A stretch of 64,000 nt of DNA from Acidobacteriaceae bacterium KBS 146. GTDB lineage: Bacteria > Acidobacteriota > Terriglobia > Terriglobales > Acidobacteriaceae. Within the stretch, counting starts at the first letter, position 1, and every line of letters begins with the position of its first letter. Below the pieces are notes generated by a model. That model did no database searches. It saw only the letters and a program-made list of their open reading frames with translations, and was not told the DNA's origin. This document shows positions 17,615-28,423 of the stretch, one piece after another. The stretch covers positions 1,364,001-1,428,000 of the forward strand of contig JHVA01000001.1 of assembly GCA_000688615.1 (NCBI GenBank), written 5' to 3'. The translations under genes and the position numbers were made by a program.

Positions 17615-18310
17615 ATGAAGAAGATTGCATGTCTATCGTTGGGCTTCCTGCTTGCGCTGCCCCTTGTGGCCAACGCTCAGGAAAAAGAAGAGGACCGCGT
17701 TAAGGAGTCCGGACAAGTATTGCGGGACATTCTCGAGTCGCCCGATAAAGGAATTCCGCACGACCTGGTAGATAAAGCAGAGTGCGTCGTCATTTACCCC
17801 TCTGTCAAAAAGGCTGCCTTCGTCGTGGGTGGAAGCTATGGACGGGGTGTGATGACCTGCCGGACGGGTGCTACCTTCAGAGGGCCGTGGAGCGCACCGG
17901 CGATGATGGCGCTCGAAGGTGCCAGCTTCGGCTTCCAGATCGGTGGCCAAGCGACAGACTTCGTGCTGCTGATCATGAACGAGAAGGGCGCCAAGTCCGT
18001 TCTCTCCAGCAAAGTTAAGATTGGCGGAGACGCGTCGGCTGCAGCGGGTCCGGTGGGACGCAATGTGAGCGCTGAGACCGATGTGGTCATGAAGGCAGAG
18101 ATTCTTTCCTGGTCGAGAGCACAGGGTCTCTTTGCCGGCGTCTCTCTATCGGGATCGACGATGCGCGCCGATAACGGTGCCAATAAGAACATCTATGGAA
18201 AAGATGTGTCTGCGCAGGACATCGTGTTCAAGCACGAGGTGAAGGCCCCGGCGTCAGCCAGCATGCTGCTTGCAGAGCTCAATAAGATCTCGCCCAAGCG
18301 CAAGCCCTAA
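17615..18310 (+). CDS. Exported SYLF-domain (YSC84-like) lipid-binding protein
   Basis: A 231-residue protein with a clear signal peptide (MKKIACLSLGFLLALPLVANAQ) followed by a SYLF/YSC84 domain: VDKAECVVIYPSVKKAAFVVGGSYGRGVM, then GGQATDFVLLIMN and the VGRNVSAETD stretch. The domain binds phosphoinositide-type lipids in eukaryotes; in bacteria the exported version has no established function. Start chosen at the ATG preceded by GAGGAGAG, because it opens directly into the signal peptide; the frame runs open to 17468, but without a plausible start. It is monocistronic with a strong terminator. Confidence 0.9.
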   Translation: MKKIACLSLGFLLALPLVANAQEKEEDRVKESGQVLRDILESPDKGIPHDLVDKAECVVIYPSVKKAAFVVGGSYGRGVMTCRTGATFRGPWSAPAMMALEGASFGFQIGGQATDFVLLIMNEKGAKSVLSSKVKIGGDASAAAGPVGRNVSAETDVVMKAEILSWSRAQGLFAGVSLSGSTMRADNGANKNIYGKDVSAQDIVFKHEVKAPASASMLLAELNKISPKRKP

Positions 18311-18330
18311 ATCGTATACGGTATAACCCT

Positions 18331-18366
18331 AAGGCTCCGGCGATCAGATCTTATCGCCGGAGCCTT
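18331..18366 (+). terminator. Strong intrinsic terminator after the SYLF-domain gene
   Basis: A perfect 14-bp stem AAGGCTCCGGCGAT/ATCGCCGGAGCCTT with an 8-base loop, 20 bases after the stop, ends in TTTTCCCTTT. Confidence 0.85.
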
Positions 18367-18495
18367 TTCCCTTTGCTGCACATCTCTAGTCCTGCCATTC
18401 CCGGAAGATTTACCTCTCTTTCGCTGTGACAGCTGTTGCTCCCGAGGTCTACAATCTCGCGGCGTCGTAACGCGACCAAGAAGGAGTCAACCAGC

Positions 18496-20025
<1,530 letters not shown>

Positions 20026-20028
20026 CCC

Positions 20029-20415
20029 ATGGCGACCATCACCCATCTTCCGCTTCAGGTGACCGCGACTCCGGCCGCGGTCGCCCTGATCGATAAGCTT
20101 AGGACAAAACATGGGGAGCTGATGTTTCATCAGTCGGGAGGCTGCTGCGACGGTAGCTCCCCCATGTGTTATCCGCGAGGAGAGTTCCTCACCGGCGACA
20201 GTGATGTTCTTCTGGGCGAAGTTGACGATACGCCGTTCTACATCAGCCGCGCTCAGTTCGAATACTGGAAGCACACGCAGATCATTCTGGACGTTGTGCC
20301 TGGGAGAGGTGGGATGTTTTCGCTGGAAGGGCCTGAAGGGCTGCGGTTCCTTGTGCGGTCCAGGGTCTTTCAGGATGACGAAATCAAAGTTTTACGGACG
20401 GCGGGGCGAATCTAA
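20029..20415 (+). CDS. DUF779 protein
   Basis: A 128-residue cytosolic protein with the family's cysteine-rich signature GGCCDGSSPMC (about 40-50) and the downstream FYISRAQFEYW segment. DUF779 genes are very often next to AldB/ExaC-type dehydrogenases, as here, where only three bases separate the two genes, so an accessory or regulatory role for that enzyme is likely, but the molecular function is not established. The conserved cysteines could bind metal or act in redox chemistry. The last 4 bases overlap the convergent anti-sigma factor gene. Confidence 0.88.
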   Translation: MATITHLPLQVTATPAAVALIDKLRTKHGELMFHQSGGCCDGSSPMCYPRGEFLTGDSDVLLGEVDDTPFYISRAQFEYWKHTQIILDVVPGRGGMFSLEGPEGLRFLVRSRVFQDDEIKVLRTAGRI

Positions 20416-20654
20416 GCGCGTTTCTTTTCCAGGCACTTGGTCATGATGGCCGAGTGCAACCGTTCGCGAAGGTCGTCAGAGATCTCGTAGATCTCCTGGC
20501 CGCGGTAGACCTCGATGGTCTGCCGAGTTGTGTTCAATACAACCTCACAATGATGGCAGCCGGCAAGGTGGGTACGTACTTCTTCCAGAAGCTCGGGGCT
20601 GATCTGGCCGTCGAAGTAGTCGGTCAGCTGGCTGAGAAAATCAGTGCAGTTCAT
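20412..20654 (-). CDS. Zinc-binding anti-sigma factor (ZAS/RsrA-like)
   Basis: An 80-residue cytosolic protein with C3 and the H29-x3-C33-x2-C36 zinc motif (HLAGCHHC), the hallmark of ZAS anti-sigma factors that hold ECF sigma factors inactive. There is no membrane segment, so it is likely a soluble, possibly redox-responsive sensor as in RsrA; whether release is triggered by thiol oxidation is inference. It overlaps the upstream sigma gene by 4 bases (ATGA), showing translational coupling. Its end overlaps the DUF779 gene. Confidence 0.88.
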   Translation of the reverse strand: MNCTDFLSQLTDYFDGQISPELLEEVRTHLAGCHHCEVVLNTTRQTIEVYRGQEIYEISDDLRERLHSAIMTKCLEKKRA

Positions 20655-21277
20655 GCGGGTTGTCCTTCCTTCCGCTGCCGGAAGTACCTGCTCAGACGTT
20701 CGCGCAATTGTAACCGGGCGCGCAAGAGTCGCGATTTGACGGCGGGGATACTCAAGCCGAGTGCCTCCGCGGTCTCTTCCGTAGAGAGGTTTTCGATATC
20801 TCGAAGGGTGAATACGGTTCGGAACCCCGGCGGCAAACCCTGGATGGTGCGCCTAAGAATATCGTTGAGCTCGTTCTGATCGAAGATTTGTTCAGGATTA
20901 GGCCGCCATTCGGCAAAGTCACGAGGGATGGAACCTTCTTCCGTCTGGACATCTTCGTCCATGGAGACGGTCTTGCTGGTCTTGCGCTTGCGCAGCCGCA
21001 TGAGGCTCTCATTGACTGCAATCCGGACCAGCCAGGTCGAGAACTTTGAGTTGCCCTGAAACTGGGACAGCTTCTCATAAGCCTTGAGGAAGGTATCCTG
21101 CGTGATGTCTTCGGCGTCTTCACGGTTTTGCGTAATATGCTGGGCTACCCGGAAGATCTGGCGTTCGTACTGCCGGACCAGTTGCTCGAAGGCAGCTGTG
21201 TCCCCTTCCCGTGCACGCTCAACCAGCGCTACATCGGGATGGATCTCTTCCGTTCCTGGTGATTGGATGGTTGGCAT
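20651..21277 (-). CDS. ECF-type RNA polymerase sigma factor
   Basis: A 208-residue sigma-70 family factor with region 2 (ITQNREDAEDITQDTFLKAYEKL, FSTWLVRIAVNE) and region 4 (GLPPGFRTVFTLRDIENLSTEETAEALG, AVKSRLLRAR), lacking regions 1 and 3, which is typical of SigE/SigW-like ECF factors. The linker carries an acidic stretch near residue 110. It is translationally coupled to the zinc anti-sigma factor downstream. Target promoters were not identified in the window. Confidence 0.95.
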   Translation of the reverse strand: MPTIQSPGTEEIHPDVALVERAREGDTAAFEQLVRQYERQIFRVAQHITQNREDAEDITQDTFLKAYEKLSQFQGNSKFSTWLVRIAVNESLMRLRKRKTSKTVSMDEDVQTEEGSIPRDFAEWRPNPEQIFDQNELNDILRRTIQGLPPGFRTVFTLRDIENLSTEETAEALGLSIPAVKSRLLRARLQLRERLSRYFRQRKEGQPA

Positions 21278-21499
21278 GATGAAAAAGGTGCGTCAAATCG
21301 AGACTGAGCCGGTATGGCTCAAATTTCTGACGCGTGCATTCATAATAAATGGGTCTTCGCATCCCGGCAAAGTCGCGATCAGAACCGCAGGAAGAGTTTG
21401 TGAATGTATCTGCCCAGATTCCACTCCGCTCAGTCCAACTCTCAAGAGGGGATTTGCGGCATAGAGTAGGAACGTAGACTCCTCAAAAGAGAGGTTAAG

Positions 21500-23869
21500 T
21501 TGAAGTTTCGTTCCGGGTTTCACGTTGCTGTATTGTTTGGTTCTCTGCTGACAAGTTCCATCTGGGCAGATGCCCTGGAGACGGCTGCTGCCGCGAGCCA
21601 GAAGTCTTCCCACGCGTCAACAAAAAGCTCCGCCAAGAAGACTTCGACTCAAAAAGCCTCAAAGACGAAGTCACACGCCAAAGCGAAGAGCTCGACCTCT
21701 AAAACAAAATCCAGCAAGGCCGGCAGCTCCAAGCGAACTTCCAAGAAGGCCACGCCAGAGACAATCCACCTGACGAGCGTCTTTCATGCCACCGAGCAGC
21801 TTCGTCCCATGGCCCAGCAGCTTATCGCGACACGTTCGACTGCAGCCTACAACGGAGTTCAATCGTACGCACACTCCCATGCCGGCGAAGGAGCTGCTGC
21901 CGCCTGGCTCGCTCTGGGACACGCCTACATGCTCGATCGCCGCTACAACGAGGCCTATACCGCCTTCCAGCAGGCAAAGGCCAGCGGCAAGGCGCTTGAC
22001 GATTACGCCGACTACCTGGGAGCCCAGGCCGCACTGCAGGCTGGCCGAGGCGCAGACGCTTATGCTCTGCTCGATCGCTTTGCGGAGCGGCATCCTGACA
22101 GTATTTTTGTAGCGAATGCTCCGGTTCTCCTGGCCAACGCCTATATTCAACAGAACAACCCTCAAGGAGCGCTCGCTGCGCTTCAGCCGCTTGAAAACAC
22201 CCCAGTCGGCGGCCACAGCGATTTTCGCTACATTCTGGCTCGCTCCTACCAGCTCACCGGAGACACGGGTCATGCTGCTCCCATCTATCGCAGCATCTAC
22301 GCCAAGTTTCCCACCAGCTCGGAGGCAGGCCAGGCACGGGCACAGCTGGATGCCATGGCTGTTCCACTCAATGCGGCGGAACGCAAGATTCACGCCGACT
22401 TCCTGTTCAACGCCAAACGATACAACGACGCCGGCCAGGAATATCACGAGATCGCCAAGGGCGACAGCAGCCTCTCCCAGGGCGACCGCGACGCTCTTGC
22501 GATCTATGCCTCCGTCTGCGACTACAAGCTCAAGCGCATCAGCCGCCGCGATGTTGAGCGCCTTCCTGACACTGGCAACGACGATACCGCCGCTGCCAAG
22601 CTGTACCTGCTCGCGGAGATCTCCCGCAGCGAAAACGACCAGCAGACCCATGCTGCCATCCTCGATCAGATGATCAAGCGATTCCCCACCAGCCGATGGC
22701 TGGAAGAGGCGCTTTACTCCGGCGGCAACATGTATCTGCTCAAGCACGACTTCGAACAGGCTATCCATCACTACAGCCTTCTGGTCCAGATGTTCCCGCG
22801 CAGCACCTATGCTCCTTCGGCCCATTGGCGCGCCGCCTGGATGAACTACCGCCTCCGCCGCTACGGCGAAGCTGCTCGCCTGATGGATGAGCAGATCGTG
22901 CGATATGGAGGAGGCATCGAAGCTCCCACCGCCCTCTACTGGCGAGCACGCATCTTTGAAGATGAGGAGCATAATCCCGGCCAGGCGGTGAATTACTACC
23001 GCGCACTCGAGAGCAGCTACGTCAACTACTACTATGCGGAGCTCGCGCGGAAACGCCTTGTCGTGTTGAAGACCCAGGCTCCTGCTGTTCCTGACTCACC
23101 GGTTCTTGCCTCGGTTCAGCAACGCGAGGTTCCACCGCTGACCGATGACTTGCCAGAGAACGAGCCGCACTTTATCAAGGCTCGTCTGCTCGCCAACGCA
23201 GCCCTCAACGAGTACATCTCAGCCGAGATCCAGGCAGCGCCGGACTCGTCCGAATGGGGAGCGCTGGCCGAGGCCCGCATCTATGCCTCCTATGGCGAAA
23301 CGACCCGGGCTCTTCAGTCTCTTAAGCGGAGCAAGATCTCCTTCTTCGCTCTTCCTATGGATCAGGTTCCCACGCTCTACTGGCAGCTCCTGTTCCCACG
23401 CCCCTACTGGAGCGAGCTGGCCGGCAACGCCGAAAAGAACGGGCTCGACCCTTTTCTCGTGGCCTCACTCATTCGGCAGGAATCGGAATTCAATGCGGGT
23501 GCTGTCAGCCGCGCCCACGCTTATGGGCTGATGCAGCTGCTACCCTCCGTCGGCAAATCGCTGGCTCATAAGGAGCGTATGCGCGGCTTCAGTACGACTC
23601 AGTTGCTCAATCCTACGATCAACCTGCAGCTCGGGACCCTCAACCTCAGCCAGGTGCTGGCCCGCTACGGCGGCCAGCCAGAGTATGCGCTCGCGGCATA
23701 CAACGCAGGCGATGTTCCCGTCCGTCAATGGATGGCGATCGGCGACTACAAAGATATCGCCGAGTTCGTTGAATCCATCCCTTATACGGAGACTCGCGAA
23801 TACGTACAGGCGATCCTTCGCAACCGAATGTTCTATCAATCGCTCTACGGCAACAGCGCAAAACGCTGA
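21500..23869 (+). CDS. Soluble lytic murein transglycosylase (Slt-like) with TPR region
   Basis: A 789-residue exported enzyme that cleaves peptidoglycan glycan strands with formation of anhydro-muramic ends. The start is TTG, preceded by GAGAGG, giving a proper signal peptide (residues 1-23); no nearby ATG would. A Ser/Lys-rich low-complexity linker at ~32-78 is followed by TPR-like helical repeats (~85-560) and the C-terminal SLT domain: catalytic glutamate in IRQESEFN (~656), AYGLMQLLP, and AAYNAG (~735). The domain order matches E. coli Slt70. The linker is unusually basic and could hold the enzyme at the envelope. No operon partner. Confidence 0.93.
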   Translation: MKFRSGFHVAVLFGSLLTSSIWADALETAAAASQKSSHASTKSSAKKTSTQKASKTKSHAKAKSSTSKTKSSKAGSSKRTSKKATPETIHLTSVFHATEQLRPMAQQLIATRSTAAYNGVQSYAHSHAGEGAAAAWLALGHAYMLDRRYNEAYTAFQQAKASGKALDDYADYLGAQAALQAGRGADAYALLDRFAERHPDSIFVANAPVLLANAYIQQNNPQGALAALQPLENTPVGGHSDFRYILARSYQLTGDTGHAAPIYRSIYAKFPTSSEAGQARAQLDAMAVPLNAAERKIHADFLFNAKRYNDAGQEYHEIAKGDSSLSQGDRDALAIYASVCDYKLKRISRRDVERLPDTGNDDTAAAKLYLLAEISRSENDQQTHAAILDQMIKRFPTSRWLEEALYSGGNMYLLKHDFEQAIHHYSLLVQMFPRSTYAPSAHWRAAWMNYRLRRYGEAARLMDEQIVRYGGGIEAPTALYWRARIFEDEEHNPGQAVNYYRALESSYVNYYYAELARKRLVVLKTQAPAVPDSPVLASVQQREVPPLTDDLPENEPHFIKARLLANAALNEYISAEIQAAPDSSEWGALAEARIYASYGETTRALQSLKRSKISFFALPMDQVPTLYWQLLFPRPYWSELAGNAEKNGLDPFLVASLIRQESEFNAGAVSRAHAYGLMQLLPSVGKSLAHKERMRGFSTTQLLNPTINLQLGTLNLSQVLARYGGQPEYALAAYNAGDVPVRQWMAIGDYKDIAEFVESIPYTETREYVQAILRNRMFYQSLYGNSAKR

Positions 23870-23910
23870 TCAGTCCACGGAAAAATTCTGTCTCTCGCGA
23901 GGCCGTCCGC

Positions 23911-24567
23911 TCAGGCTGTCTTCATCTCAATCAGGGTTCCAGCCCGGGCCGCCGCTTCGGCGAGCACCCGGTGGTGAATCGTAAACAGGGCTAATTCCAG
24001 GCGATCTGAGACACCCGTCTTGTCGTAAATTCCGCGGAGGTAGTTCTTGATAACCTGCTCTTTGGTCCCGAGCTGCAGGGCAATCTCTTTGTTTTTGCAG
24101 CCTTGCACGATGAGCGCAACGATCTGCATCTCTTTCGGGGTCAGGCGATCGCGGACGCGGGTTCCGACACTGTCGGTGGAGTGAATGGCCGTGACGTTAG
24201 CCCGCTGCATGTAGCGTTGGCCGCTGGCGACACGGCGCACACCATCGACCAGGTCGAGTCCCCCGACGTTGCGGCATACGATGCCATCCACCAGCGATGC
24301 GGTCTCGTCAGAGACCTGCTCTGTATTTTCGGCCACCAGAATAACCCGGCTAGTCGCGGTCCGGGCTCGTTCTGCAAGATCGCCCACATCTGGACGAAGG
24401 CTTGAGGCTACCAGAATGACAGCCTTACGCAGGCTCTCGATGGCGCTCCAAAGTTTCGGCAGATCTTCGCACTGGGCTACGATCCGCATGTCTTCCTCAA
24501 GCGCCAGAACGCGAGCGGCACCTGCACGAAAGATGACCTGGTTATCGGCGAGAATAATACGGTTCAT
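23911..24567 (-). CDS. NarL/LuxR-type response regulator with degenerate receiver
   Basis: A 218-residue protein: a receiver-like domain (~1-115) and a GerE/LuxR helix-turn-helix (~140-195, RLTPKEMQIVALIVQGCKNKEIALQL). The receiver lacks an aspartate where the phospho-acceptor should be (residues 50-59 read VILVASSLRP), and the usual lysine after beta-5 is replaced (GIVCRN), so it cannot be phosphorylated in the usual way. Start chosen at the ATG of MNRIILADNQ, which has GGAGAG upstream and begins at beta-strand 1; the frame continues upstream without family resemblance. It diverges from the receiver/TrxR-like operon across ~240 bases, suggesting shared control. Confidence 0.88.
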   Translation of the reverse strand: MNRIILADNQVIFRAGAARVLALEEDMRIVAQCEDLPKLWSAIESLRKAVILVASSLRPDVGDLAERARTATSRVILVAENTEQVSDETASLVDGIVCRNVGGLDLVDGVRRVASGQRYMQRANVTAIHSTDSVGTRVRDRLTPKEMQIVALIVQGCKNKEIALQLGTKEQVIKNYLRGIYDKTGVSDRLELALFTIHHRVLAEAAARAGTLIEMKTA

Positions 24568-24807
24568 CGAGCTCTCCTGGGGAGGGGTCTTGCGCCCCAT
24601 GCTCTTCTCATCGGCGCGGTCAGGTCGGCCTAACTGCTGTGTCTTCAATTCGGACAAACTCCTCTGCACGTAAGCGGCGGTCCTGTTCGTTCAATCCTCT
24701 CAAATTCCCCGGGTTATGCCTCTGTTTTTTGAATCCCCCCTATGGAAAATCCATCAAATCACGCGTGGGGTGTGCAAAGGAACGGACCCGCGAAGTATAA
24801 CAAGGGT

Positions 24808-26454
24808 ATGCCGAAGCCAATCTTGCTAGCCATTGACGACGACACCAGCGTGCTTGAGGCCGTTGTGCAGGACCTGCGCCGCCATTATGGCCAGGACTAC
24901 CGGATCGTCCGCGCGGCCTCAGGGGGAGCAGCCCTCGATATCTGCCGCCAGCTGAAAGAACGGAACGACACCGTAGCCCTGTTTCTCTCCGACCAGCGCA
25001 TGCCGGGAATGACCGGCGTCGACTTTCTGCAGCAGGCCCTCTTCATCTATCCCGACGCAAAACGAGTCCTTCTAACAGCTTACGCAGACACCGAGGCAGC
25101 GATCCGGGCCATCAACTCGGCCAAAATCCACTATTACCTCAATAAGCCCTGGGATCCGCCCGAAGAGAAGCTCTACCCTGTCCTGGACGACCTGCTGGAA
25201 GCCTGGAAGCAGGGCTACCGGCCTCCTTTCGAGGGAATTCGGGTTGTCGGGATGCGGTGGTCCGCGAAAGATCATGCGGTTCGGGATTTTCTCTCCAGAA
25301 ACCGGATTCCCTACCAGTGGCTCAACCCCGAACAGAATCCTGATGCGTTGGCCCTGCTGAAAGAGAAGGGTGCCGACGATGCGAAACTCCCAGTGGTCCT
25401 CTTTGGAGATGGAACAGCGCTGGTCCAGCCGTCCTCGACCGATCTGGCGACGAAGCTGGGAATGCCGACCCAGGCTCAGCAGAAGTTCTACGACATCGTT
25501 GTGGTTGGGGCAGGTCCTGCGGGACTCGCCGCAGGCGTTTATGGAGCCTCTGAAGGCCTCCGTACCCTTATTGTGGAACCCAATGCTCCGGGGGGACAGG
25601 CAGGGTCAAGCTCCCGAATTGAAAACTATCTCGGTTTCCCCTCCGGCCTGAGCGGCGAGGAGCTGGCCAAGCGCGCCTATCTGCAAGCCACGCGGCTGGG
25701 AGCCGAGTTTTTGCTGCAGCGGGTCACCTGTATCCGGTCCGAAAACAACTATCAGATCGTTGTGATGAATGACGGACAGGAGATTACCTGTCATGTATGC
25801 CTGATCGCGACAGGCGTCGACTACTGCATGTTGGACGTCCCGGCAGCCGAACAGTACACCGGAGCGGGCGTGTATTACGGCGCGGCGCTCAGCGAAGCCA
25901 TGGGATGCGCTAACGAAACGGTCTATATCGTTGGCGGAGCTAACTCCGCCGGACAGGCGGCAATGCATTTCTCCCGCTACGCCGAAAAGGTTCACATGCT
26001 GGTCCGGGGCGAATCCCTGACGAAGAGCATGTCGAAGTACCTGATCGACCAGATCGAGGGAACTCCAAACATTGTTGTGGAGACGAAAACCGAGATCGTC
26101 GGGATGTCCGGAAACGGCCACCTGGAGCACCTGACCCTGAAGACACCACGAGGCGAAGAAGGCAGGCCGACCAGCTCGCTGTTCATCTTCATCGGCGCTG
26201 CGCCCAAAACCGACTGGCTGCCGAGAGAGATCGCCTGCGATCCGAAGGGCTTTATCCTCGCCGGCCCCGATCTGAAGGCCAAAGCTAGCGGCAGCTGGAA
26301 GCTCGAACGGGATCCTTATTTGCTCGAGACCAGCATTCCAGGCATCTTCGTAGCCGGCGACGTTCGGTACAACTCAGTGAAGCGCTGCGCCTCAGCGGTC
26401 GGAGAAGGCTCGATCGCCATCCAGTTCGTCCACCAATACCTCGCGACACTTTGA
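24808..26454 (+). CDS. Receiver domain fused to a cysteine-less thioredoxin-reductase-like protein
   Basis: A 548-residue fusion. Residues 1-~125 are a complete receiver (D10-12 cluster, phospho-acceptor D62 in LSDQRMPG, T90, K113). Residues ~143-220 look like a glutaredoxin/thioredoxin fold with a possible cis-proline (KLPVVLF) but no CxxC. From ~227 a thioredoxin-reductase-type flavoprotein follows, with FAD motif GAGPAG (234-239), NAD(P)H motif GGANSAG (376-382) and FAD-binding FVAGDVR (514-520). The redox CxxC of TrxR is missing: the matching stretch reads YYGAALSEA. It may use FAD and NAD(P)H as a sensor or as an atypical reductase. The start is the ATG after AAGGG. It lies 21 bases upstream of the kinase gene. 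Confidence 0.9.
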   Translation: MPKPILLAIDDDTSVLEAVVQDLRRHYGQDYRIVRAASGGAALDICRQLKERNDTVALFLSDQRMPGMTGVDFLQQALFIYPDAKRVLLTAYADTEAAIRAINSAKIHYYLNKPWDPPEEKLYPVLDDLLEAWKQGYRPPFEGIRVVGMRWSAKDHAVRDFLSRNRIPYQWLNPEQNPDALALLKEKGADDAKLPVVLFGDGTALVQPSSTDLATKLGMPTQAQQKFYDIVVVGAGPAGLAAGVYGASEGLRTLIVEPNAPGGQAGSSSRIENYLGFPSGLSGEELAKRAYLQATRLGAEFLLQRVTCIRSENNYQIVVMNDGQEITCHVCLIATGVDYCMLDVPAAEQYTGAGVYYGAALSEAMGCANETVYIVGGANSAGQAAMHFSRYAEKVHMLVRGESLTKSMSKYLIDQIEGTPNIVVETKTEIVGMSGNGHLEHLTLKTPRGEEGRPTSSLFIFIGAAPKTDWLPREIACDPKGFILAGPDLKAKASGSWKLERDPYLLETSIPGIFVAGDVRYNSVKRCASAVGEGSIAIQFVHQYLATL

Positions 26455-26475
26455 AAGGTCTGATCCACAACAACC

Positions 26476-27945
26476 ATGAGTCAACAATCCCAGGTCATCC
26501 AACAGCCCGTCACAGCCCCACTCAGCGATTCTCTCTTTTCGCAGCTGAGAAGAACTCCGATCTTCGCTTCGCTGAAAGATGAGGAGTTGCGGTGCCTGAA
26601 GGGGCTGGAGGAGATCTGGATGCAAAAGGGCGAGGTCCTGGTGCGCCAGGGCGAGGCCGCTCATAACTTCTGGGTGCTTCTGGAAGGCAGTATGGGGTTA
26701 TCGCAGACGCTGCCCGATGGCCGCGAGATGGAAGTTACCTCCATACCCAGCGGAAACGCCTTCGGTGAACTTCCACTGCTCGCGAACATTCCCAACGCAG
26801 TCAACCTAAAGGCAGAGAATACATGCCATCTGGTTCAGATCAACGAAGAGGGCTTCTGGAGCCTGATGACGACCTGCCCGGATGTGCGCAAGTCGATCCT
26901 GGGAAACATGGCGAAACGTTTCCAGAAGATGCAGAGCGCGACGATTCAGCAGGAAAAGATGGCCTCGCTGGGTACGCTTGCCGCGGGACTGATGCACGAG
27001 CTCAACAACCCGGGCACGGCTGCAAAACGGGCAGCCTCCCAGCTCCGCTCCAACCTCATGCGAATGCACGAGCTTTCCGCGAAGTTCAGCAAGACAGACT
27101 TGAGCAGGGAGCAAAAAGAATGCCTGCACGATCTGCAGGAGCACACTCTCAACGCCAAGCAACAGATTGTGATGAGTTCCCTCGAGCAGAGCGATGCCGA
27201 GGAGGCGCTGGCGGAGTGGATGGAGGGAGCCAATATTGAAAACGCGTGGAAGATGGCTCCCACGCTGGTCTCTATCGGGCTCAAGGCGCAGGATCTGGAA
27301 TGTGCCCGCTCCGAGTTCCCCGGCTCTACCCTCTCCGACGCGCTGAACTGGCTGGAGGCTATGGCTTCAAGCATGCAACTGGTGGGAACCATCGAGGAGA
27401 GCATCGGCCGGGTCTCTGACCTGGTGATGGCGGTCAAGTCCTACGCCTATGAGGGCAAGGGAATGAAGCAGTCGGTGGACGTCAACAGCAGTATTCACGC
27501 AACGCTGGTGATCCTGAGTCACAAGATGCGTGAAAAAGAGATTACGGTCGAGAAAGACTTCGCCCCGGATCTTCCTCCTCTTCTGAGCGAGTGCACCGGC
27601 CTTAACCAGATCTGGACGAATCTGCTGGATAACTCCATCGATGCTGTGGGACCCCATGGAAAGATCAGCGTAAAGACCTGGACCGAGCCCTCAAAAACCG
27701 ACGGACAGCGTCCCGAGATTTGCATTCGCATCGCCGACGACGGCAGTGGAATCCCCCTCGAGAGCCAGACCCACATCTTCGATACCTTCTATACAACCAA
27801 ACCGCTGGGCGTGGGCACCGGACTGGGTCTTGGGATCGTGCATCGGATCGTCGACCAGTACGGCGGCGTAATTCGCTTCTCTTCTGTTCCTGGCAATACC
27901 GAGTTTGTCGTTCGACTGCCCGCGCAGAGTTCCCCCTCCGCCTGA
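26476..27945 (+). CDS. Histidine kinase with N-terminal cyclic-nucleotide-binding-like domain
   Basis: A 489-residue soluble sensor kinase. Residues ~28-145 form a cyclic-nucleotide-binding (CRP-like) domain, including GEVLVRQGEAAHNFWVLLEGSM and a phosphate-cassette-like GNAFGELPLL. A dimerisation segment carries the phospho-acceptor H174 (AAGLMHELNNP). After a long helical spacer, the HATPase domain has N-box NLLDNSIDA, G1 ADDGSGIP and G2 GVGTGLGLGI. No membrane helix is present, so it senses an internal signal. Twenty-one bases after the receiver/TrxR-like gene, it is very probably the kinase for that receiver. Whether it binds cAMP or cGMP cannot be told. Confidence 0.92.
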   Translation: MSQQSQVIQQPVTAPLSDSLFSQLRRTPIFASLKDEELRCLKGLEEIWMQKGEVLVRQGEAAHNFWVLLEGSMGLSQTLPDGREMEVTSIPSGNAFGELPLLANIPNAVNLKAENTCHLVQINEEGFWSLMTTCPDVRKSILGNMAKRFQKMQSATIQQEKMASLGTLAAGLMHELNNPGTAAKRAASQLRSNLMRMHELSAKFSKTDLSREQKECLHDLQEHTLNAKQQIVMSSLEQSDAEEALAEWMEGANIENAWKMAPTLVSIGLKAQDLECARSEFPGSTLSDALNWLEAMASSMQLVGTIEESIGRVSDLVMAVKSYAYEGKGMKQSVDVNSSIHATLVILSHKMREKEITVEKDFAPDLPPLLSECTGLNQIWTNLLDNSIDAVGPHGKISVKTWTEPSKTDGQRPEICIRIADDGSGIPLESQTHIFDTFYTTKPLGVGTGLGLGIVHRIVDQYGGVIRFSSVPGNTEFVVRLPAQSSPSA

Positions 27946-28000
27946 AGAACGAGCACGCACCCTGCGAACCCCTTTATGATGAACGGAAGGAGACTTCCGG

Positions 28001-28423
28001 GTGCCATTGACTCCCTTCCACCTAGCTTTTCCCGTCGACGATCTTGACGCTGCTCGCGCCTTCTACGGAGGCCTGTTGCGCTGCCCTGAGGGGCGAAGCT
28101 CTGAGCAGTGGATCGACTTCGACCTCTTCGGCCATCAGATTGTCACTCACCTGAAGCCCTCCACAGACAAAACCGGACGGCACCATAATCCTGTCGACGG
28201 TCACGATGTTCCTGTGCCCCACTTCGGGGTTGTGCTCTCGATGAAGGATTGGGAGGAGCTTGCCGAACGGCTTCGCGCTGCGAAGGTCCAGTTTGTGATT
28301 GAGCCATACATCCGGTTCAAGGGTGAAGTGGGCGAGCAGGCGACGATGTTCTTTCTCGATCCGGCGGGCAATGCACTCGAATTCAAGGCCTTCGCCGATA
28401 TGAACCAGCTCTTTGCGAAGTAG
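28001..28423 (+). CDS. VOC-family (glyoxalase/extradiol-dioxygenase-like) protein
   Basis: A 140-residue single-module vicinal-oxygen-chelate protein. The pattern [41 protein letters not shown] and [11 protein letters not shown] supplies two histidines and a glutamate in the positions of the metal ligands. It matches the predicted dioxygenase group COG3565; the substrate is unknown. The start is GTG, with AAGGAG ten bases upstream and the next residues aligning with the family N-terminus. It lies 55 bases after the kinase gene and may belong to the same transcript. Confidence 0.85.
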   Translation: MPLTPFHLAFPVDDLDAARAFYGGLLRCPEGRSSEQWIDFDLFGHQIVTHLKPSTDKTGRHHNPVDGHDVPVPHFGVVLSMKDWEELAERLRAAKVQFVIEPYIRFKGEVGEQATMFFLDPAGNALEFKAFADMNQLFAK

